From Apostichopus parvimensis (taxonomy: Eukaryota > Echinodermata > Holothuroidea > Aspidochirotida > Stichopodidae), in NCBI GenBank assembly GCA_000934455.1, contig KN887952.1, forward strand, positions 8,027 through 35,258: a DNA stretch of 27,232 nt, written 5' to 3'. This document shows, piece after piece, positions 19,918-27,232 of the stretch (the first letter of the stretch is position 1; each line of letters begins with the position of its first letter). The translations under genes and the position numbers were made by a program. The notes beneath the pieces were generated by a model. It had not been told where the DNA came from. It searched no databases and saw only the letters and a list, made by a program, of their open reading frames with translations.

Positions 19918-22900
19918 CTGTTGAACGTGAAAGTAAAAACCAAAAAGAAGAAAAAAACTGTGTTAAATATTGAGTGCTTCTCTGACAAGGTGAAAACACT
20001 GACATCTAACACCAACCACATTAAGGATAAGTTGATGGAGATATGTTTTGTAAATTGTTAACTGGGAACTCTTAGTTCAGTTATATCTAGAAATAAATCA
20101 TATTTATGGGTCTCTCTGGAAACTTTGTAACCAGTACACAATTTCCAGAACCGTTTTCTCTATTAGAAATATGTTGATTCAAATAAAGCATAATTAAAAT
20201 TGAAACTATTTAGTGATTAGTAAAAATGCAGAAAGTTGGCAGCCAAACTTCAAAATACTGAAAAATTGTCATTCTGTTAACTGTAGCTCTTGGTACAAAA
20301 TGAGCAGGTTTGGGCAAACATATTGCAAATGACTATAACACAACGGAAGGAGCTGCATTAGACAGTTTTTGACTGGCCTTGTTTTACTCAGAGTAAGAAT
20401 AGAACATATAAATAAAGCAATAAAAAAATAAATAAAAAAAATGCAAACACATTCTACACTGGATGTTACTAACCCAATCACCAGACATGGAAGTCTAGAA
20501 ATATCAATGAAAATAAACAATTTAACAACAAATCTTGAACTTTCCCTGACCTTGGGTGTTTATTAAACATGATGGGAAGGTATTCGTCGACCGGTACCAT
20601 CCTTCCTAGAGGTTTCTGAGCCAGCAGTTTCTTGGCCCCCTCTAGCGTCAACATATAACTTAGAGTCCAATAGCTGTAGCTGGGATGCACCAATATCTTG
20701 GATCCATTCAGGTAGCTTTCAACTTTGCCGTTGAGAATCTTGCGACCGACATAGCTGGAGAAGCAATGAAGAATTCATTTAGTGATGGGTTGATGTTTCT
20801 ATGACTGATTTTTACAGACTTTAATACGACATTTCCTGCCATGGTTATTTATGGGGGGAGCACTTGAATGGCACAAGTCATACCTGTACAAGCCAATGCA
20901 CGAAGTTGGGCTAAGAAACATGAGACAAATACCTCACTATGATCCCTACTTTTATGCCAAACAATAAATTCTCCTCGCTCTCACCCTCATCAGGGATATT
21001 TTGTGATTGATAATTTTGCTACACTGATGTAGCAGGTTTAATAGTAGAGAGGAGAGGATAAAGGTAGGTAGATTTATCAGACTGAGATTCAACTCTCTTT
21101 AAGCACTGTTTATATTTTGTTCTCTTATTTGTTATTTAAACCTTGGAGTAATTAATTGACTGACAATGTATCTACTTGATAGATTTTTCATTTGAAGATT
21201 GTCTGAAGACCAAATCACTGACTGACTGATTGACTTGTTCGACTGACTGACTATACGACTGACTGACAGACAGACAGACTAACTTATTGGGTGACTGATT
21301 GACTGACTGCATGACTGACTGATTGAGTGACTGACTGATTGAGTGACATACTGACAGACTCACTGACTGACCGACTGACTGATTTACTGACCGACTGACT
21401 CACTCACTGACTGACTGACTTGAAAGGTAGCAAAGAATCTGTTATTTCCTTTAATGTCATATTTGCTTTAATATTTATTTTCACAAAGGACCATAATAGT
21501 ACCACATGATGGACACTGTACAGCATTGCAATAACAATATCATCACACCTACCACCTACAGGCATGACATGTCACAGGGGAACATCTCCTATCAAGGTAT
21601 ACTACATGGGACCTTTGACACAGAAACAGCTCATGAGTCAATGTGTGAGTAACATCATGCTGACTGATTCCAAATTTCATTACCAGACAAGTTACTGAAT
21701 GCATGTTACACCTGCAAAGGTCATGAAATGATGTCAGCCCTGTTGTAACTCAAGGGTGCATATTTGGGAAATCTAGGTTATATGTCAGTCGTCTTAATTT
21801 AGTGTCCACTGTATTTCAAGATTCCATGCATCCATAGCATATTCAGGTTCAGACCCTTGGAAAAACACAAAGGTTTTTAACAGTGAAATACATTGTGTAA
21901 ATTTTAAAGTTAAACTTTTACCAGAGGTATTTTTGAACTCCAAGGAAAATATTATGTTATACCGTGTCAGTACTGAAAGCTATCCATGTAATTGATGGGG
22001 TGGGCATGAAATCGATCAGATGGGCCACAAGGGAATAATTTAGAGTTCAGTTTTTCTGTAGCAGATCTTAACTCTTTTAACTTTTGTCTCTTATAAAATA
22101 CAATTGCTCCTGTGTGGAAAACTGCTGTACTGTACATGACTAGCAATCTGACAATTTTACATAGCATTTTGCGACTCGGTACTGGTCGATGAATTATTCC
22201 CTGGACAAAGTGAAACTTCATACCCAATCACTTAAAGGCCCCAAATACCGCAACGATAATAACAGACATATTGCATCATCTGGGGGAAAAAATACATCAG
22301 ACTATTTTACCAACTCAATTTCCATCCAATTATGTTGAAATATTCTATCCCACATAGGATCTATACATATACAATATCCCCATGGTTACATGGTATATAT
22401 ATTCCTGTCTCCTCTTGCTATATAGCCCCTTAGGCTGCTTTAAACAGGGTCTTTAAAACCACCTTGTGGGCTGCAGAATATGTGCCATGTGAAGCTTACT
22501 GGATTTTGTGATCTTACTTTAGAATGCTAGAAAACCCAAGTGACTTCAATCTGCATTTGGAAACGTTTCTAGCAAAAATCTCTTCTGAGGATTAGAAGGT
22601 TCTTGAACTCCAACCACTGACAAGTGAGAAAGTCAAGGGCTCAGGAAAAGACAAGAAGAAAGAAAAAACCCAGGAAAGCTACCCCCTAGTTTGCAGCAAG
22701 CCTGAAACTTGCTGAGAAATCAAATTTAAACAGCAAACAGGATATATGTTCATTGTCCTCCAACTGACTCACACCTGACTTCTTTCATAAGCTGTCTAAG
22801 TAAGGTAAAAGTCACAGAGTTAATTTAATCAATATTGCTGGGAGTGTTAACAACACACCTGTTCACATCAACAACTTGAGTGACTGTTGATGGCCTCCAA

Positions 22901-25182
22901 GAGCACAAACAACCTTCTTGACTCTTGAGTCATGTCTCTAAAGTGAACTCCTTCAACAATTCAACTTCAAATTTACACACTGTTAAATGCGGTTTACCGT
23001 ACACAATCCAATATCAAAGAAAGTAGCAGTTAGCAGTAGTACTAATTTGTAGTAGTATCATCAAGTGACTTTTGAACAATCTTTTATTGAAATCATTAAA
23101 CATTATGTCATATATTGGAAATGTGATGTTTTGCGAGTTTCCTTTCACATTAAGATGACAAGACTCTAGAAAAATGCTCCAAATCTATCAGTATCTTGAC
23201 TAAACATTCTGTGAATTTACAGACTACATCATTAACGATAGTGTTGCAATGCCAACCTTAGCGACGAACTATCGCATGCACTAAAAGTCCACAAAGCAAG
23301 TGAAGAGTCCATTCTATCAATATAATCCATGTAGACAATTCCCATAAACTATGGACTTTGCAATACTGAATGTTTCAAACATCAAAGTTAAATATATTGC
23401 AATATCCCACATTGCATCACATTCTACTGCATTGTACCGCATTGCACTACAGAGGCAATTTATTGAAGAGTGGTGTCGACGTCAAAGATGCTCCCGTTTT
23501 TGGGATCCACTTGAGGAAGGCAACTACCCTTCTTGGCTGCACCAGTAACATTTTATTTGACAAAGAATAAATCCTGACCAATCATCTTAAGTTTTGAATG
23601 ACTGATGAGTAAAACTAAAGTACTATTAAAACTAAAGATAAGAAAATAATAAATTGTTAGGCAATGAAAAAAAAATGAAAAAAAAGAAGAAGGGGAGTTT
23701 TAAAAATCCTTGTCCTCTAAGCCTCATATATAAAATGAGGAAAGCAGTTTGATAGCAGACACCTTTAACATACATACAGTACAATATATATCACTGATTC
23801 AATTGTTGACAATGCCTCGGGCAGTTTTGCTGATGTCAACAAATAGTGATTACTACTGAGACTCGCTGCCTGGTATAAAGCCAGACTTTGAACCCAGATG
23901 TGAAAATCAATCATTCAAGTGATATTTTTTGAGGGAAAAAAAAAATCATAAATAGGAAGGACACAATGTTAGTCAATAACTAGAGTTCTGTCTGGGTATC
24001 ATTTAATGTTTGTGTTAAGGAACATGCCAATGAAGAACGACAACAGGAACTAATAACAACAAGTCAACAGGGGAAGTAACAAACTACTAGAAACACAAAG
24101 CTTCTTAAAGGTTATCAATGTAGCTATCAAATATCCTGAAAGGTCATATAAAGGTCAATCATTTTAAATCTTTTCAAAGCATTTACCTTCACTTTAAAGC
24201 ATACTATTGTGTAATCCAACAGTTGTCTGTATCTGCGAAATAATTGGGATGATCTGAGCCTCAAAAGAGTTTGGGCAATTCTAGCATTCTAAAATATAAG
24301 ACCAACACTGATAACATTTGGAAATATGCTATTGTAGAAAAAGTTGACTTGTATAAAAAATGGCTGTAAATTTTCTACATTGATGAGTAACAAACACAAA
24401 CTGGTAGCAATTTTTGATATGCACCAAAAAAAATATGATTTTAAACATTAGGCGAAATCTCACAAGATCTTTAGTTGAGACGTAAGGTAAATATCACTTA
24501 TACTGAGAGGAAAATGATACGCTTACAAGAAATTTAGGCAATGATGAAAGTCGTTACTTCTGTGAACATGGACAGCCGAGCAAACAGTTCAAATGTATCA
24601 CATTTTAACAAAGAAGATAAGAGCAACAGAATGAAAAGTAAAGTAACTTTCTTAAATTAACGAAGGGTTTATCTGATAAAACAAAGAGTTTCATCTTCCA
24701 ACAATCACATCGACTCTTGGGAGCACGATACTTAGATAGGTTTCCAAGTAGCAGTATGGAAATATATTTGCCTTCCCTAAAACTTTCACATCACCTCCTA
24801 TCAGAATTATTACCCTTTCCGAAAGACCTCTTACATCTCAAGTAAATCTGTCATGGAAAACTAATCAGGTAGTCGTTCATGAACTTGAAAAGGGCGAAGA
24901 ATACTGTAAGACATATTCTAAACAATTATAATGGATAATGACAAGAAGCACCAATCCCTGAACAACAAATGAGTGTTGAAAACATAGGACTACAAGCAAA
25001 TTCCACAAATCTCTACAACCATAAACTTCAGAATAATATAAACATGGTACTCACATCAAATCCCATTTGTGTCCCTTCTGAGAAATCTCTTCTTCTAGGT
25101 AAAACATTTTAGCCCTAAATTTGTACTCAAATCTGACATCGTCTTCAATGATGAGAATTTTCTCGTACCCTTTCTCAACAAC
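19575..25182 (-). CDS. COLGALT1: Procollagen galactosyltransferase (COLGALT1/GLT25D family), last three coding exons; 5' part off right edge
   Basis: The enzyme transfers galactose from UDP-galactose to hydroxylysine of collagen in the ER lumen. Exons: 25182-25055, 20754-20551, 19917-19575. They join in phase (DL-I-YVGRK; HP-R-AEW) and encode 224 residues to a TGA. The fragment covers the end of the C-terminal GT25 domain. Visible landmarks are the acidic motif IIEDDVRFEYKF (EDD at fragment residues 13-15, equivalent to the metal/sugar-nucleotide site known in human COLGALT1), YVGRK (44-48), YSYWTLSYMLTLEGAKKLL, VPVDEYLPIMFNKHP (96-110) and FPTHYTGE...SDTETS (134-151). An acidic, low-complexity tail and terminal HSEL follow. 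The paralogue (COLGALT1 or COLGALT2) cannot be fixed, since invertebrates often have one gene. The N-terminal half lies beyond 27232. Confidence 0.93.
20755..25054. other. Large COLGALT intron (4.3 kb), no nested gene seen
   Basis: It is bounded by GAT|GTGAGT and TCTCCAG|CTATG on the minus strand. It contains the GACT microsatellite at 21215-21420 and otherwise AT-rich sequence. Overlapping open frames at about 23351-23570 have no recognisable domain and sit in CATTGCA-like low-complexity sequence. Confidence 0.6.
21215..21420. repeat. GACT/GACTGATT tetranucleotide microsatellite array
   Basis: About 200 bp of imperfect (GACT)n with GATT, GACA and CACT variants, extending weakly on both sides. 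The minus-strand frame through it encodes only Ser/Gln/Val-rich repeats (SVNQS, SVSQS), as expected of a translated microsatellite, and is not a gene. Confidence 0.95.
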
Positions 25183-25305
25183 CTTGAGGGAACGATAATA
25201 AAAAATGGTTTATAAATATTGTCATGAAGCAAAATAAGGTGTGGAATGATACAGTTTCAACCACACATCTGTGCACATGTCTATGGCAGTATTCAGCTTT
25301 TTTTT

Positions 25306-25475
25306 ACGGCCATTTTAGCCTATTAAGCCATTTTTGTGTAAACTAGTCAGTCACTTAAATCCACTTTCCAAGTTTCTCAACCTGTTGTGATCAACCTTAA
25401 TCTAAATGGTTGACCATTTATTTCAACTTACGGCATATTTCTTTATCCTCTTATAATTTTAAATTCTGGTAAATA
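25306..25475 (+). repeat. Dispersed ~180-bp repeat, copy A
   Basis: It shares ordered blocks with 26049-26230: GCCATTTTAGC, TTTTGTGT, CACTT, CCAAGTTT/CCAAAGTTT, AACCTG, CTAAATGGTT, GACCATT, TTTATCCTCT and TTTTAAATTCT. Identity is moderate with several indels, so it is an old interspersed repeat or duplication. Confidence 0.65.
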
Positions 25476-25608
25476 TTTGTAATTAACCTCATTACTTGAT
25501 GACGACAGCAATAACATTAGCGCAGAGCTTAATATGCAAATTAATGTTAATTTGGCTTCCACAATGCAAAGCAATGTAGGCGGCCTAGGGTAAGTGCTAA
25601 TATTGTAC

Positions 25609-25734
25609 AGTACTTCACAACCAGTTTGCTGGCTGCATTCACCATGACAACAATACCCTATAGTACTTCACAACCAGCTGGCTGCCTAAAATCACCATGA
25701 CAATAATTCTGTGCATTACATCACAACCAGCTGG
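25609..25734 (+). repeat. 53-bp tandem repeat, about 2.4 copies
   Basis: AGTACTTCACAACCAG occurs at 25609 and 25662, and a variant ATTACATCACAACCAG at about 25715. The intervening sequence also repeats (CTGGCTGC, TCACCATGACAA). A second half-site, CAGCTGG, is shared by copies 2 and 3. Confidence 0.8.
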
Positions 25735-26048
25735 TACAAGTACTTTATTTAAGCAAGTAACAATGTTCTTGAATGTCTGAGCAGCTGGTCTATGCAAGGA
25801 AGAGTTTGCAAAGGAAGAGCATTATTATTTTTAGATTTAAAAGGCATTAAAATGTGAAACCAAAAGATGGATTCCTTGACAGTACCAAAATTCAATCAAT
25901 AGAGTCAAATCCATCTTATGTTACCATGTAAGCTTTTGCACAGAAAAGTGTGTCACAAACTAATTAATAGCATGTAAATAGGTACTCCAAACTGTCAGAC
26001 CAATGCCTATAGGACCTGTTAAAAACATTCAAATATAAACACCCATTT

Positions 26049-26230
26049 ACAGCCATTTTAGCATAACTAGCTCAGGTTTTGTGTCACTTTACAATTGCTT
26101 AAATTCAGAAGAGTACTTCCAAAGTTTTGCAACCTGCTGTAAACAACCTAAATGGTTTGACCATTATTTCAAACTTTTAAGCTGCACGTCCTTATTTATC
26201 CTCTACATTTTTAAATTCTCCGCTAGATAA
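26049..26230 (+). repeat. Dispersed ~180-bp repeat, copy B
   Basis: The partner of 25306-25475, in the same orientation and about 740 bp away. It differs mainly by an inserted segment around 26100-26120 and an expanded region before TTTATCCTCT. No terminal repeats or coding sequence were seen. Confidence 0.65.
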
Positions 26231-27232
26231 GAACTCATACAATTACATCTGTTCTAATTTTTCCAAGGGAATTAAACTGAACATAAATTTTGCAGACTGA
26301 CTACTGCTGATGGGTAGACAATATTAAATTATGGGAAGCAGCTGAAACACCTGTTCGATCCCATCGGATACCGCTTTCAGGAATCTATTTCATAACTGAC
26401 CTTTTGACCTACCATGTACATCACAATCCTGACAATGGCTGCCAGAAGTTAAAAACAGACTGACACAAAATGTTTAAGGTTATTGAAATGTCACTGAGAA
26501 TCTATAAATTGATAATTTCAAAAACAGATGAAGTCGAATGTGATGACAAATCTCTGTTGAATTTCCGCCCGCTGGTGGTGTAAAGGTTAAATCCTGAGTC
26601 ATGCAGGATACTTAAAGGAGCATATATCTAGTTTGAAAATAATACCAATGAAAACAAGAATAAATTAATATAAAGAAGAAGAAAGGGCATTATTGTCCCA
26701 ATGATTTTCATCTGAAAAGGGTACGCTAAATGCAAGTGTATTGCTTCACAACTGATACTGCTTTTATACACAATTAATTGAAAGCCTCAACCAGGTGGCA
26801 TTTTTTATGACAAAGATATGAACAATTTGGTGATATTTTTGAACTGTTACTGACAACAACATAATTCAATAATACCTGCATCGAGATCATGCTGTAAATA
26901 TGTTTGTAGAACTCTTTAAAAAGGGAATAGTCAAGGAAGATAATGATTCATTAAACCAAAAGTTACTTCTTGATGAAGCATTGCACTATGAATACACTTA
27001 TTATCTAAGATATAATTCCAAATGTATCATATTTCTTATATCTAATAATGAGTATCATCAAAAGGAAAACAAACTTCTGAGAAAGCACATGCATCTAGAA
27101 TACACCTTTAAGAAATGAGTGAAGATGTTGACTCATAGCAAAGTTCTGAGGGTTAAATAATGGCTATTTTAACAGGAAAGCTCAACACCTTTCTCCCCTT
27201 TTTGGAGTGGGGAAAGAGGGGTGGGGGGGGGG

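Larger units (their letters stand above)
25183..27232. other. COLGALT upstream intron sequence, no exon found
   Basis: The exon at 25182 starts in phase 0 at VVEKGY, and the preceding family block (GEIGCFLSHY) was not found to the right, so that exon lies outside the window. This stretch holds a 53-bp tandem repeat, a pair of diverged ~180-bp repeats and a G-run at the right end. The 72-codon plus-strand frame at 26900-27118 has no recognised domain. Confidence 0.5.

Noticed and set aside
21172..21363. Ser/Gln-rich 63-codon frame
   Set aside because: Translation of the GACT microsatellite, with no independent coding evidence.
23351..23570. Two overlapping plus-strand frames in the COLGALT intron
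   Set aside because: Low-complexity CATTGCA-like sequence supports both frames equally, and no domain or splice context is seen.

Overview
The window is animal nuclear DNA. It is AT-rich, its genes are split by many GT-AG introns, and there are no operons or ribosome binding sites. Microsatellites, homopolymer tracts and small repeats are scattered throughout. Three conserved protein-coding genes were rebuilt exon by exon, with splice phases that agree at every junction used. Divergence from vertebrate orthologues, intron density and repeat style suggest a marine invertebrate, perhaps a deuterostome such as an echinoderm. That taxonomic guess is an inference with low confidence.

Layout, left to right. 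(1) Positions 1-7952, minus strand: CMTR2, the cap2 mRNA 2'-O-methyltransferase. Ten coding exons are visible (about 694 residues), and the C-terminus runs off the left edge. (2) Positions 7953-8014: a 62-bp gap between two divergent start codons, so the promoter must be shared or overlapping. (3) Positions 8015-12807, plus strand: MED27, Mediator subunit 27, complete in eight coding exons (306 residues). Its 3' UTR probably extends to about 14.1 kb. (4) About 14.1-19.5 kb: an intergenic stretch with no supported gene. It holds a 23-C tract, a hairpin-rich retroposon-like tail, a ~192-bp tandem duplication and AT-rich DNA. (5) Positions 19575-25182, minus strand: the last three coding exons (224 residues) of a procollagen galactosyltransferase of the COLGALT1/GLT25D family. 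A 4.3-kb intron with a GACT microsatellite splits the first two of these exons. The rest of the gene lies beyond the right edge. Positions 25183-27232 look like intron DNA with diverged repeats.

CMTR2 and MED27 are head to head. MED27 and COLGALT are tail to tail. CMTR2 and MED27 both serve RNA polymerase II transcripts (cap maturation and Mediator), so a shared promoter is functionally reasonable. COLGALT acts in the ER lumen on collagen and has no evident link to the other two.

I found no new multi-gene system, tRNA, rRNA or CRISPR array. The points most worth a second look are the 62-bp divergent promoter, the duplicated acceptor/exon-start of the last MED27 exon (two decoy terminal exons that would remove the zinc-binding C-terminus), the new CMTR2 N-terminal exon with a PCNA-binding-like motif, a CMTR2 alternative donor that puts a stop codon exactly at the exon end, and two long near-perfect hairpins in or near MED27 transcribed DNA.
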